A stretch of DNA of 13,777 bases from Stramenopiles sp. TOSAG23-3. Taxonomy: Eukaryota > Sar. Where the stretch lies: contig LT642502.1 in the NCBI GenBank assembly GCA_900128585.1, positions 1-13,777 of the forward strand, given 5' to 3'. Positions within the stretch are counted from its first letter, which is position 1. Each line of letters begins with the position of its first letter. The notes under the pieces are model-generated. The model saw only the letters and a program-made list of their open reading frames with translations, ran no database searches and was not told the DNA's origin. The position numbers and the translations under genes were made by a program. Shown piece by piece: positions 6,957-13,702 of the stretch.

Positions 6957-9461
6957 TTACTGCGTCATTCTCCTGGAGGCAAACTGCTTCTTCAGCATGT
7001 CGGCAAGGCTTCCCCCTCCGCCGCCACCAGCCCCAGAGTCGTCCTTACTCGTTGGGGTCGACTTGTCTCTGGTGTTTGTCTTTTTCAGCGCATTCTTGCT
7101 GAACGCTTTGATCCCTGCAAGCATACCGCCACGCCCAGCCTGGGCCGTTGGGACAGAAGCTTTGAGTGGGGCGGGCATCGGTGGAGGCGGGCGGGGAGGC
7201 GGCATCGTTGCTGAACGTGCCCTCGGCGCCGCCTGGCTGTTCGGGCCGGGCGGGAACAGCTTGTCCGCGTCCACTCCGGCCTGCATCATTTTGACCCGTA
7301 CGGCCCCCTCCGGGACTCCCATTTTCAACATCTTCTGAAACGGGGCATACTCTAGCCCCAGGGTTGGCACGGAGGCAGCCATGGGGGGGGCGGTTGTCGC
7401 GGCCCCACCACCCGAGGAAGGGCCGTCAAACAGGGGACCAGGGTCTAACCCGGCAACGCCCATTTTGGCGCGCACAGCGCCCTCCGGAACGCCCATTTTC
7501 AGCATCTTCTGAAACCGGGCATACTCTGGGCCAAGGGTTGGGGCAGGCGTCAGTGGAGTAGTTTCTCCCTCGGGGGCCTCTGGCGCTGTATCTTCGACCG
7601 TTACGCTCAATTCTGGCTGGTCGAGATGCATCGATGGGGATGGAGACCGTGACATGGGCGGAGACCGCGACAAGTTCGTCCCACGACGTTTTCTTCGGTA
7701 CCGCCCACGACGAGTTTTTTCGACGACCAACTTGTCCGACAGGGGGCTCACGTCCTCGGTGCGAGGCCCGCCCTTGCCGCTTTCTTTGGCGTGCTTGCCT
7801 TTCTTTTTGGCTTTCCAGTACCCAGTCGTGCAACACTCTGCCAGCATTGATTTCCATTCGCTCGAAAAATTATCCGGGAATTCGTCCGCTGACAAATCAA
7901 TGGGAACAGACATTATTCCAATGTCTTCCTGGTCTGGGAACTGGAAAAAGCCCACTGAGACTATTTCCTCCAGCTTCACACGGCCTTTCTTCCGTTTTTC
8001 CAGCTCGAGCGCGCCTTCATCCTGCCCTTTCTTCGAGTCGTCCCCGGCCTCTACACCCTCGCCCGGGGCATCTTTGGAGTCTGCGCCTGCGCTTTCTTCC
8101 TTGGCACCGTCCTCGGCACCGTCACCCCGGTCGTTTTTCTGTACTTCCTCTGCCCTCCCCCCGGCCTCGTCCTCCGACGAAAACGGCTCTTCCTCGTCCC
8201 GCACCCACCCGCCTTCAAAGATCAGGTCCAATATGCGCCGGACCGGGCTGTTCCAGCGCTGCCGAGTTGCGCTTAACCCGGTGTAATCTGGCTTCGAGTA
8301 TTCGAGTTTCATGCCGAACGCCATTTCAAAAAAGAGAAATCCAAAAATGATGGCCAGGGGCTCCGCGCGCCTCTTCGAGGCCGCCTTCTTGATCAATCGG
8401 TCGATGTCTTCTGCGAAACAACTTCGGTAGCCGAACAATGCCGTCTCGTAGCCCGTCAGTACTATTCGGTACGAACCCACGGCGTCGGACAGGACAAGCA
8501 CGTTCCCACAATGCAACGGAATGTTCGTGAACCCGTGCTTTTTCAAGGCGATGAGGCCTTCCAGAATCTGTCGGCCCCATATCCTCAGTTTGTTTATTTT
8601 CAACGGGCGGCCTCCCCGTGTGTACATCTTCTTGCGCTGCAAAAGAGGGTCCTGGACTTTGTAGATGAGGTCCCGGAGGCTTCCCGCTTTTATGAAAGGG
8701 TTCCCCACCGCGATCACCGGGAACTCGGTGCTTCTGTTTGAAACTATGTCGACTTCCCACGTCGGCAACAGGTAAGGGTGCCGAATGGACGTCAGCCCGA
8801 ACGTGAGCGTCTCAAAAAGGGCCGGGTCGTTAATGATGCTCTGGATGCGCCGACTGGGGATGGTAAAGAGCGACATGACAACTTCAAACTTCCGAACGTT
8901 CTTTCGGTCCTGGGCCTTGACACGGTGCGTGGCCTCCTCTTTGTCCAAGGCGTCCGGGCAGTACTCTACTAAAAAAAACTGCTTCTCCTCCCTTTGCCCC
9001 CACTGCACGAGGGGGATGTCAATCCACTTGTAAAAGATCGAGTTGCGGCAAAAGGTCGCGGCCTTTACCGCCGCGGCCGCCAGCGCAGCGGCGGGGCTGG
9101 CCACTTTCTTCCTCGCGCTCGCGGACGCCCCGCCAAAACCAAACATCTGTTTGCTGTCTATTTCCCTCTGTAGCCGCTTGCGGCTGTTCCTGTCCAACCG
9201 CTTCTCTCGCTGCGGGCTCTGGCGCTTCGGGGAGCTAAGTAGGCGCCGGGACGCTGCGCCCGCCCGGCCACCCTCCCCCGACCCGTATCGACTCGGTTCG
9301 TTGTGCCCTTTCCCCCGTTCCATAAAGTCGAACGGGTCTGCCGACGGAATTTGCGTGTACTGCCTTCGCAACATTTGGCGCTCCCTCCAAAGCCTCAAAA
9401 ACATAAGCATAGTCCCAAAAATGATGCTGCATATAAACACGAGGATTAAATCGCCCAACAT
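6957..9461 (-). CDS. Membrane-anchored PXK/Slob-like pseudokinase with twin CCDC53-like modules and WH2-like tail
   Basis: This 834-residue protein starts with a hydrophobic segment (residues 3-23) followed by basic residues, probably a signal anchor. A basic and Ala-rich linker follows to about 135. Residues 140-418 resemble the PXK (MONaKA)/Slob kinase-like domain: GSLRDLIYKVQDPLLQRKK (260-278), LRIWGRQILEGL (292-303) and PLHCGNVLVLS (315-325) align well with PXK. The catalytic HRD Asp is absent (HCGN, 317-320), and the DFG region reads LTGYETALFG (335-344), so catalysis is unlikely. An acidic insertion (421-485) interrupts the C-lobe. Then come a basic cluster (582-594), an SP-rich stretch, two near-identical 37-residue modules (642-678, 700-736), a polyproline run (754-763) and a WH2-like motif (779-799, MLAGI...ALKKT) like that ending PXK. 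No PX domain is seen; the anchor may replace it. Actin binding at a membrane is inferred. The ATG at 9461 includes the anchor. Confidence 0.78.
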   Translation of the reverse strand: MLGDLILVFICSIIFGTMLMFLRLWRERQMLRRQYTQIPSADPFDFMERGKGHNEPSRYGSGEGGRAGAASRRLLSSPKRQSPQREKRLDRNSRKRLQREIDSKQMFGFGGASASARKKVASPAAALAAAAVKAATFCRNSIFYKWIDIPLVQWGQREEKQFFLVEYCPDALDKEEATHRVKAQDRKNVRKFEVVMSLFTIPSRRIQSIINDPALFETLTFGLTSIRHPYLLPTWEVDIVSNRSTEFPVIAVGNPFIKAGSLRDLIYKVQDPLLQRKKMYTRGGRPLKINKLRIWGRQILEGLIALKKHGFTNIPLHCGNVLVLSDAVGSYRIVLTGYETALFGYRSCFAEDIDRLIKKAASKRRAEPLAIIFGFLFFEMAFGMKLEYSKPDYTGLSATRQRWNSPVRRILDLIFEGGWVRDEEEPFSSEDEAGGRAEEVQKNDRGDGAEDGAKEESAGADSKDAPGEGVEAGDDSKKGQDEGALELEKRKKGRVKLEEIVSVGFFQFPDQEDIGIMSVPIDLSADEFPDNFSSEWKSMLAECCTTGYWKAKKKGKHAKESGKGGPRTEDVSPLSDKLVVEKTRRGRYRRKRRGTNLSRSPPMSRSPSPSMHLDQPELSVTVEDTAPEAPEGETTPLTPAPTLGPEYARFQKMLKMGVPEGAVRAKMGVAGLDPGPLFDGPSSGGGAATTAPPMAASVPTLGLEYAPFQKMLKMGVPEGAVRVKMMQAGVDADKLFPPGPNSQAAPRARSATMPPPRPPPPMPAPLKASVPTAQAGRGGMLAGIKAFSKNALKKTNTRDKSTPTSKDDSGAGGGGGGSLADMLKKQFASRRMTQ
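7062..7133 (-). other. WH2-like actin-binding motif (coding segment)
   Basis: Residues 777-800 of the pseudokinase-like protein read like a WH2 motif: a short amphipathic helix (GGMLAGIKAFSKN) then ALKKTNT, matching the L-x-x-I ... L-K-K-T pattern. The linker between Ile and LKK is two residues longer than in classical WH2 motifs. The PXK C-terminal WH2 has, as I recall it, the same longer linker. It follows a polyproline stretch (754-763), the usual WH2 setting in actin regulators. Confidence 0.6.
7254..7364 (-). repeat. CCDC53-like module, copy 2 (residues 700-736)
   Basis: This is the second of two in-frame coding repeats. It shares LG-EYA-FQKMLKMGVPEGAVR-KM with copy 1. The pattern recalls WASH-complex subunit CCDC53 (K-M-x-x-x-G-V-P-x-x-A-V-x-x-K-M). 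It differs from copy 1 at L702 (P in copy 1) and P707 (R in copy 1), and in the segment after KM. Confidence 0.85.
7428..7538 (-). repeat. CCDC53-like module, copy 1 (residues 642-678)
   Basis: This is the first of two tandem coding repeats separated by a Gly/Ala/Pro-rich linker of 21 residues. KMLKMGVPEGAV is identical in both copies, and each ends with a short Asp-containing segment closing in LF (DPGPLF here, DADKLF in copy 2). The high identity suggests recent duplication or strong constraint. Confidence 0.85.
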
Positions 9462-9719
9462 GATGACACTTCACCCCCCCTCCCTGTTCGATTGGCGTGC
9501 CCGGAACGGTCGGCAGTACTGTTACAGAGCAAACAACACACCAAACACGCACCGGTGCAACTAACGTCCCAACCCGAATGAAAGAAAAAGAACGAAAATG
9601 AAAACAGAGGAATCGGTCGTCGCAGGTTAACTCTTATCTTGTCCTAACGTTTACTTACACACGAAGATTTTCAACAATTGTTTTGTTTCGTAATAAACTT
9701 TTTTGGTGTACAGTACCGT

Positions 9720-9728
9720 CTTTATATA
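9720..9728 (-). promoter_or_regulatory. TATA-box-like element upstream of the pseudokinase-like gene
   Basis: On the minus strand this reads TATATAAAG, a near-ideal TATA box, about 260 nt before the ATG. Composition changes from AT-rich to mixed about 30 nt downstream of it, where transcription would be expected to start. The two observations together support a promoter here, though AT-rich DNA makes chance matches common. Confidence 0.4.
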
Positions 9729-9891
9729 TGTATTGCATAAAAGAATTGAAGAAACCATTATTATAATAATCATCTCTCTATTATTTTTTATAATCATCAT
9801 CAACTCTACTATAATATATTATTACATTAAACCATCATCACACTACTACTACTACTATTATTCCAATATAACAACAACTCTTCTTTTCTTC

Positions 9892-9923
<32 letters not shown>

Positions 9924-10130
9924 AATACTGTATGTAAATAAATATAATAATAAATAAAAAAAATCAATCAATCTATCTTCTCAATCAATCTCAATCAATA
10001 ATCCATATCACTGTGTGCATCCTCTTTTTTCTTTCTTCATTTTGTATTCTATTATAGTTTTGATAGGAATATATAAATATTGTATAGCATAGGCCAGCCA
10101 ATCCAATGACGGACGGACAGGGGACAGGGA

Positions 10131-10178
10131 TACCGGTACAGGTATTAATACCAGGTACGGTACCTAGTATTAATACCT
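10131..10178. promoter_or_regulatory. Cluster of four palindromes (possible regulatory sites)
   Basis: Within 48 bp lie TACCGGTA (10131-10138), GGTATTAATACC (10141-10152), AGGTACGGTACCT (10153-10165) and GTATTAATAC (10167-10176), each its own reverse complement apart from the centre base of the odd-length one. The cluster sits in an island of mixed composition 310-360 bp before the NIPA-like start. GGTATTAATACC and TACCGGTA also occur upstream of the nucleoside hydrolase. A dimeric DNA-binding factor is a possible reader; this is inference. Confidence 0.45.
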
Positions 10179-10491
10179 CCTTCCTCCTCCTCCTTGAAAA
10201 ATAATAAAATTTATTAATAATAATATAAGAAGAGAAGAAGAAGAAGAAGTAACTCTTTTTTACTATAATATAATTAATAATAATAATAATATAGATAGTT
10301 CGTTGTTAGTTTATCTTCTTGATGGTATATATGTAAAAAGAATGAAAGAGAAAATAGAAATGATGTTACACTGAAGAAAGATAATAGTTTAAAACAAATC
10401 GATTCAATAATAGTTCAATCCAATTCAATTTCAATTGAAGCAACGACAGGAAGGGGGGTAGAGCTGTCGACGCACGGGGACATATATACGT

Positions 10492-11472
10492 ATGCGTGGA
10501 ATGAGAGGGGTTGTGCCGGGGGAAGGAGGTGGTGGGAGCGGGGCGGTATCGGTGGAACTGATGGAAGAGGATGGTAGCTACAACACGGAGTTAACACCAA
10601 CGATTTTATTTGGCATTTGTCTGTCGGTCCTGGCATCAATGATGAACTCCACGGGCTTAAACTTGCAACGGTATGCCAAGACGAAAGAGAAACCGTTTCT
10701 GAACTTTGTGGGCATATTCCTCAGTACCGTCTGCGGCCTTGTCGATATGTGCAGCTTTCACTATGCACCCCAGTCTTTACTCGCGCCAATCGGCGCGATG
10801 ACGCTGGTCTTTAACCTGATGCTAGCACCGGTTATGCATGGAGAGATGCTGGGCAAAGTCGATTTCATGTCTACGTTTTTTGTCTTTGGTGGGACCGTAA
10901 CCTGCCTGTACTTTGGCAGTCGGCACAAGGAAACGTACAGCTTGGAGGAAATCAGCACGCTCGCCTCTCGGCCGATTTTCCGGGCGTACGTAGTGTTCAT
11001 TTTTGTAACGGTTGTCTCGCTTGCCATGTACCTTCGCAATTCTGAAATACTGGGGCGAGGGGCGCTGCGCCGAGTGGGCGTAGGTTACCCCGTCTGCGCG
11101 GGAATATTGGGCGGAGTGACCGTGTTGACCGTTCGCACCGTTGGCGAAATATTCAAATCGCCGGATTACACGTACGGCCTCGTGGGCATGTTGGTCATGC
11201 TCCTTGTGATGGTTGCAGCTTCTCAAGTTTTTGTTCTGAACCGAGGGTTGGGAAGGCACTCTTCGCTTTTGATTATCCCTGTATTTACGGGAACGTTCAT
11301 CACGAGCAACATAATTGGAGGGGGCATCCTGTACAATGAGTTTGCACGGGCAAGTCCAACAGAGCGAAATGCATATTTTCTCGGGCTCTCCATGGTGATT
11401 TCTGGGGTTCTGTTTCTCACCTCAAAAGAACAGAAGGCAAAGAAATTGATCAAGGTTGTCGAGACGCAGTAA
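10492..11472 (+). CDS. NIPA-like / DMT-type multi-pass membrane transporter
   Basis: This 326-residue polytopic membrane protein has about nine hydrophobic segments (near 36-56, 69-89, 97-114, 124-142, 164-181, 198-217, 229-248, 258-280, 293-310). It resembles the NIPA magnesium transporter family within the drug/metabolite transporter superfamily. The most telling stretch is 85-117, where FHYAPQSLLAPIGAMTLVFN and a following MHGE correspond to the NIPA 'F-A-P-x-x-L-V-x-P-L-G-A' block and its glutamate. Magnesium or another divalent cation as substrate is known for some animal NIPAs; here it is only a family-based guess. The N-terminal 30 residues are Gly-rich and probably disordered. The start is uncertain: the ATG at 10492 has a weak context and lies just after TATATA (10483-10488); ATGs at 10501 and 10561 are alternatives that leave every membrane segment intact. 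The C-terminus is short and basic. Confidence 0.78.
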   Translation: MRGMRGVVPGEGGGGSGAVSVELMEEDGSYNTELTPTILFGICLSVLASMMNSTGLNLQRYAKTKEKPFLNFVGIFLSTVCGLVDMCSFHYAPQSLLAPIGAMTLVFNLMLAPVMHGEMLGKVDFMSTFFVFGGTVTCLYFGSRHKETYSLEEISTLASRPIFRAYVVFIFVTVVSLAMYLRNSEILGRGALRRVGVGYPVCAGILGGVTVLTVRTVGEIFKSPDYTYGLVGMLVMLLVMVAASQVFVLNRGLGRHSSLLIIPVFTGTFITSNIIGGGILYNEFARASPTERNAYFLGLSMVISGVLFLTSKEQKAKKLIKVVETQ

Positions 11473-11947
11473 AATATTTTCAAGGTTTAGAATATTTTTT
11501 AAAATACTGGTGATTGAGAGTACGTTGTCCAGCATCTTTATAAAGTTCTTAACTCAATTTCAACTGCAGAGGCTGAGTCCAACGGTCGTAGGATTGTATA
11601 GCCAATATGATAATAATGTTGTTAAAAAAGTGAAAAAACTAAAATAACAGCCAATTTTTTGTTTTTAAAAAAGTGATTATTTGGGGGTGGTGGTGGTAGA
11701 CTAGTATATGATGATTGGTAAATAATTAGGGCAAAAACACCACCTGAAATCTAGTTATTCGTCTAATAGTACCTGGTACCTACCTGTACTGTACCTGGTT
11801 TAAAACCGTACTGTGTAAAAAAACAAATTATAGAGGTATATGTGCTTGTAATATTCTTATCTATATCATATCAAACACAATATATGTGTACGTAACTTCG
11901 TATGATAACTTTGTTGTATTTAAATTTATAAAAAGCAGTGCCCCCTT
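11473..11947. other. Convergent intergenic region between the NIPA-like and ALDH genes
   Basis: This AT-rich non-coding DNA holds the 3' UTRs of both flanking genes. At 11769-11799 there is a GTAC-rich patch with two copies of GTACCTGGT (11769-11777 and 11791-11799) and GGTACC (11775-11780). The frame at 11456-11647 is not protein-like. No RNA gene is seen. Confidence 0.6.
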
Positions 11948-12139
11948 TCAAAGCCTTGGGCGAATCAACGCGTACCCGAAGAGTGCGGCAGCAACGGCCT
12001 GCAGCGTTTTTTTCTGGAACGGCGTTACAAACCCAGTGATAAGCATTTTGACAGCTATGTCGTACAGCGAGCTTCCTGGGTACGGCGGGCCCAACATGGA
12101 ACCCTTGATGAACCGGGTGTCTTTTCTAAAAACGGGCTC
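11948..12139 (-). other. Displaced C-terminal coding segment of the ALDH gene (frame -1)
   Basis: Read on the minus strand from 12139, this gives 63 codons and a TGA stop, in a frame different from the upstream ALDH reading frame. It begins EPVFRKDTRF and goes on through MLGPPYPGSS, the usual ALDH3 region before the C-terminus. It ends in a moderately hydrophobic tail (two segments, about codons 28-40 and 47-59), like the membrane anchor of fatty aldehyde dehydrogenases. It joins upstream sequence only if about 31 nt is missing between GYYG and EPVF: the family has roughly ten residues there, including a conserved SFDxFSH. Either the genome carries a real deletion or the assembly has lost bases. 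Confidence 0.8.
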
Positions 12140-13464
12140 CCGTAATAACCCATTCCCGACTCGCCGATCCCTCCAAATGGCAACGACTCATTCGCTACGT
12201 GGGACACCGTGTCGTTGACGCAAACGCCACCGCTTTGGGTGTTGTTCAAGACGTATTCGATGTTTTTGTCGCTCTCCGAAAACATGTACAACGCCAAGGG
12301 GGAGTCACATACTTGCTGAATTTTTTCAATGGCCTCTGGGATCGTTCGAAACGTCTGAATTACTAGAACGGGTCCAAATATTTCCTCGTTCATCACTCGG
12401 TCTTCAAAGTCTGGGCCGACGAGCAACGTCGGGGGGACGTACTGAGATCCCGCATCGATTGTGTCCGCGCCACCCAGCACGACGCTTCCAGACGACTCGT
12501 CGATCAGCCCTTGGATACGGGTCGCGTGCCGAGGGTGGATGATCTTGCCCCAGTTCTTGTGCTTCTTCGGGTCTGCGCCAAATCCGCGGGCGAGCAGCGC
12601 CTTCGATTTTTCGATGAACGCTTGGCGCTTGCTCTCGTGTACAAGGACGTAATCGGGCGCAACGCACGTCTGCCCCTGGTTCAACCACTTCCCGCTTGCG
12701 ACCCTCTTTACGGCAACGTTCAAGTCTGCAGTCTCGTCGATGATTACTGGGGACTTTCCACCCAGCTCTAACGTGCACGGGGTCAAGTGCTTCGCGGCAG
12801 CTTGCAGAACAATTTGTGCGACCGCGCCGTTCCCCGTGTATATGATGTGGTCCCATCGTTGCCTTAGCAACGCCGTGGTCTCCGCGACGGCCCCATTGAC
12901 AACTTTAAAGCAAGTAGGGTCCATGTACCGGGGGACAAGTTCCTCGATCAATTTTGCACAATTCACGGAGAGTTCAGACGGTTTAATTACGCAACAGTTA
13001 CCCGCGGCAATTATGTAGGCCAACGGGCGAAAGACGAGAGAGATCGGGTAGTTCCACGGTGCAATGAGCAGCATGGTCCCTTTCGGCTCTTTGCGCACGT
13101 ATGACCTTCCCAGGATAGGGTTTTCGTGCTTCACTGACTCTTCCGCGGACCATGCGTCCAAGTTATCGAGGCAAAGCTGCGCACTACCCGCTTGAATGAG
13201 GTCGCCAATTCCTCGAATCTTTGGCCCTCCCAGGTCGGCCAAAACAGCTGCCGTAATACGCTCGTGATTTTCAGCGCACATGCGAATCATGGCACGGAGC
13301 TGGTCCTTCCGCCATTCCAACGATTTCGTCTTCCCTGACTTGAAAGAGGCCCGAACCTCGTTCGCAAGGTCCGTGTAGTCAAAGTCTTCGCTGTGGGACG
13401 CGTCGACAATGCTGTCGCGAACCCCTGCTAGCCCAGCTGTCGTCGCCGGTGCGTGCGTGGTCAT
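12055..13464 (-). CDS. Aldehyde dehydrogenase, ALDH3 / fatty-aldehyde type, C-terminus disrupted
   Basis: The frame gives 469 residues, about 442 of them a good ALDH3-family enzyme that oxidises aldehydes, often lipid-derived, to acids with NAD(P). Visible motifs are APWNYP (135-140; N138 of the oxyanion hole), KPSE (161-164), YTGN (209-212, where ALDH3 usually has FTGS), TLELGGKSP (231-239; general base E233), NQGQTCVAPDY (262-272; nucleophile C267), EEIFGPVL (360-367) and LPFGGIGESGMGYYG (428-442). The catalytic set is complete. After G442 the reading frame leaves the family: the last 27 residues are unlike any ALDH, and the true C-terminal sequence is encoded in the -1 frame at 11948-12139. 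The protein as written lacks the conserved SFDxFSH segment, which in ALDH3 structures lies near the active site, and the hydrophobic anchor, so function is doubtful if the sequence is right. The start has no clear rival; the first 25 residues are poorly conserved and not clearly a presequence. Confidence 0.88.
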   Translation of the reverse strand: MTTHAPATTAGLAGVRDSIVDASHSEDFDYTDLANEVRASFKSGKTKSLEWRKDQLRAMIRMCAENHERITAAVLADLGGPKIRGIGDLIQAGSAQLCLDNLDAWSAEESVKHENPILGRSYVRKEPKGTMLLIAPWNYPISLVFRPLAYIIAAGNCCVIKPSELSVNCAKLIEELVPRYMDPTCFKVVNGAVAETTALLRQRWDHIIYTGNGAVAQIVLQAAAKHLTPCTLELGGKSPVIIDETADLNVAVKRVASGKWLNQGQTCVAPDYVLVHESKRQAFIEKSKALLARGFGADPKKHKNWGKIIHPRHATRIQGLIDESSGSVVLGGADTIDAGSQYVPPTLLVGPDFEDRVMNEEIFGPVLVIQTFRTIPEAIEKIQQVCDSPLALYMFSESDKNIEYVLNNTQSGGVCVNDTVSHVANESLPFGGIGESGMGYYGSPFLEKTPGSSRVPCWARRTQEARCTT

Positions 13465-13702
13465 CGTTTGTGGTTCTTTTAAAGTAAACTTTACTGAATG
13501 CGATGGAATATTTAATATGCGCGTATGTGTTCAAAACCAGACGTATCCACTAAAATTTTCGTTATTGAATTCAGATGATGAGATTAGATCTTTATTTTCA
13601 CGTATTCAATTTTACAAATTTAAAAAAAAATGTATTTTTTTTTATTATAATAATTTATTACTATGCACCACCACACAAACCAACCCACCACCCCCCAGAG
13701 GA
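13465..13702. other. Upstream region of the ALDH gene
   Basis: This short non-coding stretch becomes increasingly AT-rich to the right (poly-A/T near 13620-13645), then has a C-rich patch (13682-13696) just before the GAA array. It presumably holds the ALDH promoter and leader. No clear TATA element is seen. Confidence 0.5.

Larger units (their letters stand above)
9462..10491. other. Divergent intergenic region with palindrome cluster
   Basis: This is the shared upstream region of the pseudokinase-like gene (leftward) and the NIPA-like gene (rightward). About 9462-9690 has mixed composition, consistent with the 5' leader of the leftward gene, and contains GCACCGGTGC (9549-9558). From about 9700 it becomes extremely AT-rich with poly-T (9890-9923) and TCAATCAATC repeats (about 9963-10000). 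A mixed island at 10085-10195 holds the palindromes described separately. GAAGAAGAA-type sequence lies at about 10229-10250. No gene is seen. Confidence 0.65.

Noticed and set aside
7634-8350. Long + strand open frames opposite the pseudokinase-like gene
   Set aside because: They are Pro/Arg/Ser-rich shadows of a high-GC gene. The minus-strand frame carries the recognisable domains.
9703-9957. Open frame of 84 codons
   Set aside because: It is low-complexity I/Y/F from AT-rich and poly-T DNA.
12127-12133. A G TTT TTA heptamer (minus strand, in zero frame) just where the ALDH frame must change by -1, suggesting programmed -1 frameshifting
   Set aside because: Family-like residues in the -1 frame (EPVF) begin upstream of the heptamer, at 12139, and the conserved SFDxFSH segment is missing altogether. 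A deletion explains both facts and frameshifting explains neither. I also see no convincing stem-loop or pseudoknot 5-9 nt downstream.
12055-12180. An intron as the cause of the ALDH frame break
   Set aside because: Relative to the family, sequence is missing and not added, so splicing cannot restore it.
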